A DNA stretch of 64,000 nt from Myxococcus qinghaiensis (GTDB lineage Bacteria; Myxococcota; Myxococcia; Myxococcales; Myxococcaceae), in the NCBI RefSeq assembly GCF_024198215.1, contig NZ_JAKCFA010000020.1, positions 1 through 64,000 of the forward strand, given 5' to 3'. The notes below the pieces were generated by a model. It worked only from the letters and a program-made list of their open reading frames with translations. It was not told the DNA's origin and did no database searches. The position numbers and the translations under genes were made by a program. Shown piece by piece: positions 34,236 to 43,000 of this stretch (position 1 is the stretch's first letter; every line of letters starts with the position of its first letter).

Positions 34236-35774
34236 TCAGCGTCCCAGGGCCTTGAGCACCACGCCCGCCGCGTTGTGCCCGGCCGCGCCGATGACGCTGC
34301 CGGCGGGGTGGCAGCCCGCGCTGCAGAAATAGAGCCCCTGCACCGGCGTCTCGTAGGGCAGCCGGTCGGTGAAGCCCCGCTTGTTGTCCACATGGTGGAT
34401 GTGACCGCCCGTGATTCCGAAGTGGCTCTCGATTTTCGGGGGTGTGAGGGCGAAGTACTCCTGCACCTTGTCACTGGTACCCGGGGCGAAGCGGTCGCAG
34501 ATGGACAAGAGGTGCTGCACGTACTTCGACTCCTCCTTCTCCCACGTGGTGCCCTCCAGCTTGTAGGGCACCCACTCCACGAAGAGGGCGGAGTTGTGGT
34601 GCCCCTCGGCGTCGCGCAGCGTGGGGTCCACCGTGGTGTGGATGTACCACTCGATGGAGGGGAACTCCGACAGCTTGCCCGCCTGCGTCTCGCGGTACGA
34701 GCGCTCCAGCGCGCCGAGCACGTCGTCCTCCTGGGGCAGCAGGTGGATGGTGGGACCGAACTGGCCCCGGTCCTCGGGCAGGCAGGTGAAGGTGGGCAGC
34801 TCCTTCAGGCACAGGTTCACCTTCATCGTGGTGCCCGGCACCGCCATCGCGTTCACCTTCGCGCGGTAGTCCGCCGGCAGCGCCGCCGAGTCCACCAGCT
34901 TCAGCGTGCGGAACGGGTCGCCGTTGGAGATGACGACGTTGGCGCTCAGCTCCTCGCCGTTCTCCAGCACCACGCCCTTCACCACGCCCGCATCCACGCG
35001 GACCGACGTCACCTTCGCGCCCGTGCGGATGGTGGCGCCGTACTTGCGCGCGACGTTGGCGATGGACTGGGTGACAGTGCCCATGCCGCCGGCGACAATC
35101 ATCCACGTGCCGCCGCTGCCGGGCAGCCGGCACATGTTGTGGACGAGCAGGTTCATGCCCGTCCCTGGCGTGTCATAGCCACCGTCCAGTCCGGAGAACG
35201 CGTCCGTCACCGCGTACATCGCCTTCACGAAGTCTGACTTGAAGCGGAAGCGCTCCAGGTACTGGCGCGCCGAGCCCTGACACAGCTGGATGAAGTTCCG
35301 CCGCAGCGCGGGCCGGATGTAGCGCTCGGCGGTCTCCTCGATGGAGAGCGGGGGCAAGAGCCACGACGGGGCCAGGTCATCGCGCAGCGCGCCCAGCTCC
35401 GCGTTCATCGCCTGGTTGGCCTCCCAGTCCTCCTGGGAGAAGAACTCCAGGAACTGGCGCTTCAGCTCGCGCTCATCCGAGCCGAACAGGAGATATCGCT
35501 TGCCCGTGGTGGGCAGGAAGTAGTGCGGGTCCCTCCGCTTGAGGGGCAGGTCCAGCTCCAGTTCGCGCAGCAGCTCCGGCGGCATCAGGCCCAGGAGGTA
35601 CGCGCCCGTGGACACGCCGAGCCCCGGCGCGCTCTTGAACGGATACTCCGTGCGGCACGCTCCGCCGATGACGTCCTTGTCCTCCAGGACCGTGACTGAC
35701 AGGCCCCGGCGCGCGAGCATCGCCGCTGTCACGAGCCCGTTGTGTCCCGCTCCCACCACGATGACGTCCGGCAT
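34236..35774 (-). CDS. Phytoene-dehydrogenase-like FAD oxidoreductase
   Basis: A 512-residue flavoprotein of the CrtI/PYROXD2 group. The FAD-binding start is DVIVVGAGHNGLVTAAMLARRG with VLEDKDVIGGACRT. A second nucleotide contact is GGMGTVTQSIANVARKYGA. The C-terminal flavin signature is LYFCSAGCHPAGSVIGAAGHNAA. It should oxidise or isomerise a hydrophobic substrate, but no carotenoid genes lie nearby, so carotenoid synthesis is not implied. The length is normal for the family. It is encoded upstream of dnaX on the same strand with a 55-bp gap, and divergently from the GT-C glycosyltransferase. Confidence 0.85.
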   Translation of the reverse strand: MPDVIVVGAGHNGLVTAAMLARRGLSVTVLEDKDVIGGACRTEYPFKSAPGLGVSTGAYLLGLMPPELLRELELDLPLKRRDPHYFLPTTGKRYLLFGSDERELKRQFLEFFSQEDWEANQAMNAELGALRDDLAPSWLLPPLSIEETAERYIRPALRRNFIQLCQGSARQYLERFRFKSDFVKAMYAVTDAFSGLDGGYDTPGTGMNLLVHNMCRLPGSGGTWMIVAGGMGTVTQSIANVARKYGATIRTGAKVTSVRVDAGVVKGVVLENGEELSANVVISNGDPFRTLKLVDSAALPADYRAKVNAMAVPGTTMKVNLCLKELPTFTCLPEDRGQFGPTIHLLPQEDDVLGALERSYRETQAGKLSEFPSIEWYIHTTVDPTLRDAEGHHNSALFVEWVPYKLEGTTWEKEESKYVQHLLSICDRFAPGTSDKVQEYFALTPPKIESHFGITGGHIHHVDNKRGFTDRLPYETPVQGLYFCSAGCHPAGSVIGAAGHNAAGVVLKALGR

Positions 35775-35882
35775 GTGTCTTCCTCCTCAGGGAACCCGAG
35801 TTCCTACCCGAGCGAGGGCCTGCCGGACAAACGTCACCTGGCTTGCACCCGGGCGCGGGGCCGGGGAGAGTCCCCGACGCCC

Positions 35883-37337
35883 GTGTCCGCACCCCTGCCC
35901 GAAGCACCCACCGCCCCCGTGTCGCTCGAGAACCCGCCGGTTGACGCACCTCGTCCCGAGTCTCGGAAGCATGCACTCCTTCTGTGGCTGTCCCTCGCGG
36001 GCGTAGCGCTCCTGCCGGCCATCGTCGCGGTGACGCAGCTGGGCCGCATCCATCCCGATGAGGTGTATCAAGCCCTGGAGCCCGCCTACTGGCGCGTCCA
36101 TGGCTACGGCGTGCTGGCGTGGGAGTGGCGCGATGGCATCCGCAACTGGGCTGTGCCTGGGGTGCTGGCGGCCTTCCTCAGGCTGGCGGGGGTGCTCGGC
36201 ATCACCGACCCGCAGGGCTATCGCGCGGTGGTGGCCCTTCCTCAGCTCGCGCTGCATGCGTGGAGCCTGTGGGCCGCCTGGCGCTTCGCCGCCCGTCGAG
36301 CTGGCCCCATGGGCGGCTGGCTGGCCGTCCTGCTGCTGGGCCTCTATGGGCCGGTGCTCGTCTTCGCCGGACGCACGCTGGCGGAGTCCTTCTCCACGTC
36401 CTTCCTCATCGTGGCCATGGAGGCGTTGGACCGGCGCGAGCGCGAGGGCAGGGCAGGCCTCGTCGGTGGCGCGGCCCTGGGCCTGGCTGTCGTCACGCGC
36501 TACCCGTCCGCCATCTGCGTCGTCGCGGCGCTCCTGTGGTTGATGGTCGCTCGACGCTGGAAACTGCTGGCCTTCACCTGCCTGGGGGGAATCGCGGTCG
36601 CCGCGGGGCTGGGCCTGCTGGACCACCTCACCTGGGGCAGTCCCTTCCACTCGTTCTTCAAGTACGTCCGCTTCAACGTCCTGTCCGGAGAGGCGGCGGC
36701 CCGCTTCGGCTCGGCGGCTCCGCGCTTCTATGCGCTCCCCTTGCTGTCGGCGGTGCCCCTCTGGGGCTGGGCCGCCATTCCGCTCGGCCTCTGGGCCCTG
36801 AAGCGCAAGGCCAGTGTCTCCCTGCCGCTCACGTGCGCCGTCATCTACCTGGCCGTGCTCCTGGCCACCGCGCACAAGGAGGAGCGCTTCCTCTACCCGG
36901 CCCTCGTGCTGGGGCTCCTCGCCGCGGCCCCCGTCGTCGCGGGCTTCATCACCTCGCGGGCCCAGGGAGTCCTGCGCTGGGGGCTGGCTTCGGTGGCCGT
37001 GGCCTCGGGGCTCGCCTCCGCGTACTTCTTCCCGCCCAATGATCTCCGCGCGGACCAGTTCCGAGCCATCGTCGCGGCGACGCGCATGGGCGGCGCGACA
37101 GGGCTGGTCATCGTCAACGAGGGGCTGTGGGGCTCCGGCGGCTTCTTCTACCTGGGCCAGCAGATTCCCTGGCTCACCTGCGACTGGCCCCGGGACGGTG
37201 CCTTCCAGCAGGGCATGCGCGAGCGGCGCTTCAACCGCGTCGTCACCTTCGAGGACCGGGCCCTGCCCGAAATCCAGGCCGCGGGCTTCCGCATCGCCCA
37301 GCGCATCGGCCGCGAGACGCTGCTCGTCCGGGACTGA
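35883..37337 (+). CDS. Membrane GT-C glycosyltransferase (GT22/ALG9-PIG-B type)
   Basis: A 484-residue polytopic membrane protein with about ten hydrophobic helices. The first luminal/periplasmic loop holds the GT-C catalytic signature HPDEVYQALEPAYWRVHGYG, with the acidic residues right after the first TM. Similarity in arrangement to ALG9/PIG-B mannosyltransferases suggests use of a lipid-linked sugar donor to modify a glycolipid or protein. The start GTG 35883 gives a short cytoplasmic tail. A longer reading from 35742 would overlap the divergent oxidoreductase gene. It may add a sugar to lipopolysaccharide or exopolysaccharide; the acceptor is unknown. Confidence 0.8.
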   Translation: MSAPLPEAPTAPVSLENPPVDAPRPESRKHALLLWLSLAGVALLPAIVAVTQLGRIHPDEVYQALEPAYWRVHGYGVLAWEWRDGIRNWAVPGVLAAFLRLAGVLGITDPQGYRAVVALPQLALHAWSLWAAWRFAARRAGPMGGWLAVLLLGLYGPVLVFAGRTLAESFSTSFLIVAMEALDRREREGRAGLVGGAALGLAVVTRYPSAICVVAALLWLMVARRWKLLAFTCLGGIAVAAGLGLLDHLTWGSPFHSFFKYVRFNVLSGEAAARFGSAAPRFYALPLLSAVPLWGWAAIPLGLWALKRKASVSLPLTCAVIYLAVLLATAHKEERFLYPALVLGLLAAAPVVAGFITSRAQGVLRWGLASVAVASGLASAYFFPPNDLRADQFRAIVAATRMGGATGLVIVNEGLWGSGGFFYLGQQIPWLTCDWPRDGAFQQGMRERRFNRVVTFEDRALPEIQAAGFRIAQRIGRETLLVRD

Positions 37338-37410
37338 GGGGAGCAGGCCGGCGGGGGAGGGCGCGAGCAGGGTGCCCGTCGTTCCCTTCCGTGCTCTAGC
37401 CCGCAAAGGC

Positions 37411-37446
37411 GAAGAGCCAGCCCCCGAGACGGGAGACTGGCTCTTC
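37411..37446 (-). terminator. Terminator hairpin of the SRP RNA
   Basis: A 10-bp stem (gaagagccag at 37411-37420 with ctggctcttc at 37437-37446) lies five bases beyond the 3' end of the 4.5S RNA on the minus strand. It is followed by a short T-containing stretch (GCCTTTG). It probably also ends the whole serS-tRNA-tadA transcript. Confidence 0.65.
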
Positions 37447-37451
37447 AGAAC

Positions 37452-37531
37452 GGCCGGGACACACGCGGTAGATCGCTACCGTTGCTTCCTTCCGGACCTG
37501 GCGGGGTTCGCGCCCCCACGTTGTCCCGACC
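37452..37531 (-). ncRNA. ffs: 4.5S signal recognition particle RNA
   Basis: An 80-nt minus-strand RNA whose ends pair over nine bases (GGTCGGGAC with GTCCCGGCC). The SRP domain IV signature is intact: CAGGTCCGGAAGGAAGCA on the 5' side and a GCGTGTG stretch on the 3' side. It binds Ffh and directs co-translational membrane targeting. It lies 38 nt downstream of tRNA-Ser(GGA) and is the last gene of the translation cluster. Confidence 0.93.
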
Positions 37532-37569
37532 ACAAAGGATGTAGACATCGACTGCTGAAACAACAACTA

Positions 37570-37656
37570 CGGAGAGGGTGGGATTCGAACCCACGATACC
37601 CTTTCAGATATACACGCGTTCCAGGCGTGCGCCTTCAACCGCTCGGCCACCTCTCC
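37570..37656 (-). tRNA. tRNA-Ser (anticodon GGA)
   Basis: An 87-nt class II tRNA on the minus strand. The acceptor is GGAGAGG/CCTCTCC with discriminator G. It has a long variable arm (GTATATCTGAAAGGGTATC region), the anticodon loop CTGGAAC with GGA, and the T-arm GGTTCGAATCC. It reads UCU and UCC codons. Confidence 0.95.
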
Positions 37657-37669
37657 AAGAAGTCTGGAG

Positions 37670-37756
37670 CGGAGAGCGTAGGATTCGAACCTACGATACC
37701 GTTCCCGGTATGCCTGATTTCGAGTCAGGTGCCTTCGACCACTCGGCCAGCTCTCC
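37670..37756 (-). tRNA. tRNA-Ser (anticodon CGA)
   Basis: An 87-nt class II tRNA with acceptor GGAGAGC/GCTCTCC and discriminator G. The anticodon loop is ACTCGAA, with CGA reading UCG, and there is a long variable arm. Its 5' end is only six bases from the tadA stop codon, so it must be cut from a shared transcript. Confidence 0.95.
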
Positions 37757-37762
37757 AAGTAT

Positions 37763-38227
37763 TCAATTGTCGCGTCGCTTCGCGCGCAAGCGCTCGAAGA
37801 ACGACTTTAGAAGAATCCGGCTGTCTTCCGCCAGGATACCACTCGTGACCTGGAGCCGGTGGTTGTGACGAGGCTCTTCGGCCAGATTGTACAGAGAGCC
37901 GACTGCACCTGCCTTCGGGTCCATGGCGCCAAAAACGAGGCGTGTCACCCGGGACTGCACCAGCGCACCAGCGCACATCGCGCAGGGTTCCAACGTCACG
38001 TACAGCGTGACGCCCGTCATCCGCCAGACACCCAGATGCCTGCGAGCGGCATCCAACGCGAGGACTTCCGCATGGGCGAGGGGATTGCGGTCCACTTCGC
38101 GGCGGTTGAAGCCCGTTCCGATGATGTTTCCATCATGGACCGCTACCGCACCGACGGGGACCTCTCCGAGTGTCGCGGCTTCCCGCGCGAGCGCGAGGGC
38201 CTGCTGCATGAAAGCTTCGTCACTCAT
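37763..38227 (-). CDS. tadA: tRNA adenosine(34) deaminase
   Basis: A 154-residue zinc deaminase that converts A34 to inosine in tRNA-Arg(ACG), letting one tRNA read CGU, CGC and CGA. The zinc ligands and proton shuttle are HAE (52-54) and PCAMC (81-85). The family marker LFGAMDPKAGAVGSL is present as VFGAMDPKAGAVGSL. ATG 38227 lies 25 nt after the 3' end of tRNA-Arg(ACG), its own substrate, and the stop lies six bases before tRNA-Ser(CGA). No clear Shine-Dalgarno is seen before the start. Translation may therefore depend on RNA processing. Confidence 0.95.
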   Translation of the reverse strand: MSDEAFMQQALALAREAATLGEVPVGAVAVHDGNIIGTGFNRREVDRNPLAHAEVLALDAARRHLGVWRMTGVTLYVTLEPCAMCAGALVQSRVTRLVFGAMDPKAGAVGSLYNLAEEPRHNHRLQVTSGILAEDSRILLKSFFERLRAKRRDN

Positions 38228-38252
38228 GGAGACGGCGTGAAAAAGAAGGGAG

Positions 38253-38326
38253 CGCTCCCTGGAGGATTCGAACCTCCGGCCTTCGGATTCGTAGTCCGAC
38301 GCTCTATCCAGCTGAGCTAAGGGAGC
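38253..38326 (-). tRNA. tRNA-Arg (anticodon ACG)
   Basis: A 74-nt tRNA with acceptor GCTCCCT/AGGGAGC, discriminator G, D-arm TAGCTCAGCTGGATAGAGC and anticodon loop CTACGAA. A34 is expected to be edited to inosine by TadA. It is encoded immediately upstream of tadA. Confidence 0.96.
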
Positions 38327-38360
38327 AAAATCTTCACGCGCTGCTACAACAAACAGGTGG

Positions 38361-38447
38361 CGGAGAGAGAGGGATTCGAACCCTCGATACCCTTTCGAGT
38401 ATGCAGGTTTAGCAAACCTGTGCCTTCAGCCTCTCGGCCATCTCTCC
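38361..38447 (-). tRNA. tRNA-Ser (anticodon GCT)
   Basis: An 87-nt class II tRNA with acceptor GGAGAGA/TCTCTCC, discriminator G and anticodon loop TTGCTAA. It reads AGU and AGC. It is 34 nt upstream of tRNA-Arg(ACG) on the same strand. Confidence 0.95.
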
Positions 38448-38489
38448 AACTCTTCTCTGTCAAAGAACCGCAAAATTCAAGCACAAATT

Positions 38490-38576
38490 CGGAGGCGGTA
38501 GGATTCGAACCTACGGAGAGCTTGCACCCTCTGCGGTTTTCAAGACCGCTGCCTTCAACCGCTCGGCCACGCCTCC
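38490..38576 (-). tRNA. tRNA-Ser (anticodon TGA)
   Basis: An 87-nt class II tRNA with acceptor GGAGGCG/CGCCTCC, discriminator G, anticodon loop CTTGAAA and a long variable arm. It reads UCA (and UCG by wobble). It is the tRNA nearest to serS, exactly 100 nt after its stop. Confidence 0.95.
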
Positions 38577-38596
38577 ATACAACGACTTCAGCCGGT

Positions 38597-38632
38597 GGCG
38601 GCCCTCGGACCGACGTCGGCCGTGGGGCCGCC
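38597..38632 (-). other. Hairpin between serS and tRNA-Ser(TGA)
   Basis: An inverted repeat (ggcggccc at 38597-38604, gggccgcc at 38625-38632) encloses a smaller ccgacgtcgg palindrome. No T-run follows. It may separate the mRNA and tRNA parts of the transcript or slow read-through. Confidence 0.35.
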
Positions 38633-38676
38633 CTTCTACCTCATTCCGCGCCCGTTGCAAGCGGATGATCACAGTT

Positions 38677-40017
<1,341 letters not shown>

Positions 40018-40093
40018 TCAAGGGCGGACGCCCCGGGCCCGAACCGCCTGACGCCGGCCATCCCTGGAAGGACGGCCGGCTGTCGGCTGGCGG

Positions 40094-43000
40094 CTAGTTC
40101 TGCAGGTCGTAGATCTCTTCCTCGATGTCCTTCTTGTCCGTCGCGTCCGGCTTCTTCACGAGGTAGTCCTTGAAGGCCTGCACCGCTTCCCGGCGCTTGT
40201 TCTTCTCCTTATAGGCGAAGCCCAGGTAGTAGTAGGTCATCGGGTTCTCCGGCTCGACGCTGGAGGCCTTGCGGTACCAGTCGATGGCCTTGGCGTGCTG
40301 GGCCTGCTCGGTGAAGGCGCGGGCGACCTTGTAGTAGACGTGGGTCAGCTTCGCGTCCGCCTTGAGGGCCGTCTGGTAGCGCTTGATGGCGTCGTTCCAG
40401 CGGGCGGCGTTGAAGTACGCGTCGCCGATGGAGCCGAGCACGCGGGTGCGGCGCGGGTCGGCCTTGAGGCTGTCCTCGAAGGAGGCGATGGCCTCGTCGA
40501 ACTCGCCGTTCTCCAGGTGGGCGTGGCCGAGCGCCTCGTGCGCGTCCGCGTTGGCCGGGTCCAGCTCCACGGCGGTGTTCCACTCGCGCATGGCGTCCGG
40601 CAGGTTCTTCGCGTCGCGGAGGATGACGCCGTAGGCGTAGTGGTAGTCAGGGCGCTTGGGGGCGCGCTCCACGGCCTTGCGCATGGCGTCCATGGCCTGG
40701 GTGAACTCCAGCCGCTTCGCCTTCACGAGCCCCAGGTAGTAGAGCGCCTCGTGGTTGGAGGGCTCGTTGCTGAGCGCCAGGCCCAGGTTGCTCTCCGCGC
40801 TGGGCAGCTCTCCGCGCTCCAGCAGCACGGCGCCCAGGGTGATGGGAATCGTGGTGGAGCGGGGGTCCTCGGCCTTGGCCTTCTCCAATTCGGCCACGGC
40901 CTCGTCCAGCTTGCCCAGGCGCCACAGGACGATGCCGCGCTGCAGCCGGCCGTCCTTCAAGAGGTGCGGGTCCAGCTCCAGGGCGCGGTTGGCCTCCGTC
41001 TGGGCCTTCTCCAAGTCCCCATTGAGCAGCGCCACGCGCGACAGGCCCAGGTGGGCGTCGGCGAGGTTGGGGTCCAGCTGCACGGCGCGCTCGAACTCCT
41101 GCTGGCCCAAGAGGGCGTTGTTCTCCGCCAGGGCCAGCTCGCCCAGACCGGAGCGCACGCCCGCGTGCTCCGGGGCCTTGGTGGCGGCCTGCTCCAACTG
41201 GGTGCGGGCCTCCGCGTTGCGGCGCTGACGCAGGTAGAAGCGGCCCAGGTAGAGGTTGGCCTCCACCAGCGCGGCGTCCGCGGCGATGGCGCGCTTGTAG
41301 TGGCCCTCCGCCTCGGAGAGCTTGTCCAGCGCGTCCTCGATGCGGCCGTAGAGGTAGGCGATGCGGGCCTCGTTGGGGAACTGCCCGCTGGCCTTCTGCA
41401 CGGCATCCAGGGCCGCCTGCATCTTCCCGGTCATCACCAGCGAGGTGATGTGGCCGTCGGCGTACTCCAGGTTGTCGCTCTCCTCGGACGCCAGCGCCGT
41501 GTACAGGGGCAGGGCGCCTTCGTAGTTGCGCTGGGCGCGCAGCACGTGGGCCAGCTGCGCCTTGAGGAAGTCCGACTGGGGGTCCTTCTCCATGGCGGAC
41601 TTCAGCTCCGCCTCGGCCTCCTTGGGCTTGTGCTGGTGGAAGAGCGCCACGCCCTTGAGGCCCCGGGCCCGGGCCAGCTCCGCCGGGCCGAGCGCGGACT
41701 GGACGTCCTCGGCCAGGGCCTCGTCGATGGACTGGGTGCCCTTCTCGGCGTCCTTGCGCACCAGGAGCTGCACGGCGGCGAGCTCCACGGCGGAGGAGGC
41801 GTGCTTGCGGTCGGCCTCGAGCGCGGCGGCGTACGAAGCGGCGGCATCGTCGGCGCGGCCCGCGGCCTGGTGCAGGTTGCCCAGCGCGTGGTGGGCCTTG
41901 GCGGACTTGGGGTCCGCGGCGAGCACCTTCTTCAGGGTCTCGATGGCGCTGTTCGGGTCGCGCTTCATCGCCTGGGCCTCGGCCACGAGGAAGGCCAGCT
42001 CCAGGTCCGCATGGTTCGCCTCGCGACTGTAGGCGTCCAGGAGCGGCGCCAGCGCGGCGTCCGCCTGTCGGGAGGTGAGCGCGAGCGACGCGGTGGCCTT
42101 GATGACGTCGACGTCCTTCTCGCCCAGCAGGGCGATGTCCGCCATCGAGTCACGGCAGCGGCTCATGTCCGCCATGTCGGCCGCGGCGTACTTGCGCTGC
42201 AGGTAGTAGACGGACTGGCACCACAGCGAGCGCACCGCCGGGTACTCCTTCTCCTGGAGCGCCTGCGCGGAGAGGGTGTGCGCCTGCTTGTAGCTGGCGA
42301 AGGTGTCCGAAAGGAGTGCCTGCCCCGCCTGCTTCACCAGCTCCGCCTGGGGCGAGCCGTCCGAGACGCGCGCGGGGAACAGGGCGCGGCGACCGAAGGC
42401 GCCGTAGCGCGTGCCGAACTCCGTGCCCACGCCGATGCCCAGGAGCAGCACCGCCACGCCGGCGGCGATGAACAGGGGGATGCGCTTCTTTATCTTCGCG
42501 TCGGCGCCGCTGCGGTCCACGACGGAGACCGCGGCCATGCGGCCTTCGTAGAGCTGCTCCAGGCGACGCATGTTCGCCTGCGTCCCGCCCGGGTCGGCGC
42601 GAGGCGCCTCCGTGTCCGACGCGGTGGCGACGGGGGCGGTGGCCACCACCTTGGACGGGCCCTCCATCAGCCGCTGGATGGCGGAGGCGAAGGTGGGGAT
42701 GGTGCCGATGGCCGACCACTGCTCCGAGTCGAGCGAGACGTCCTCGTTGCCGAGCAGCTGCCCGTCCTCGAGCATCTTGACGACGACGCCCTCATCGAAG
42801 GGACCGAACACCTTGCCGGAGCGGCGACGGACGTGGAAGCGGCGCACCTTCGCGCCGGCCTGTCCTGTCTCGCGGCTGGCGGCGTCGTCGATGAAGGACA
42901 GCATCTCCAGGCCGTCCGCCGGGCCCGCGTTGGGCGGAGGCGGCAGCGGGTCGGAGAGGTCCGCTTCCAGGTCGTCACCGGGCCGCGCGGTGGGGTCGAA

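Noticed and set aside
34236-35774. Carotenoid desaturase (crtI)
   Set aside because: The fold fits the wider CrtI/PYROXD2 group, but there are no other carotenoid genes in the window and the sequence looks closer to the PYROXD2 branch.
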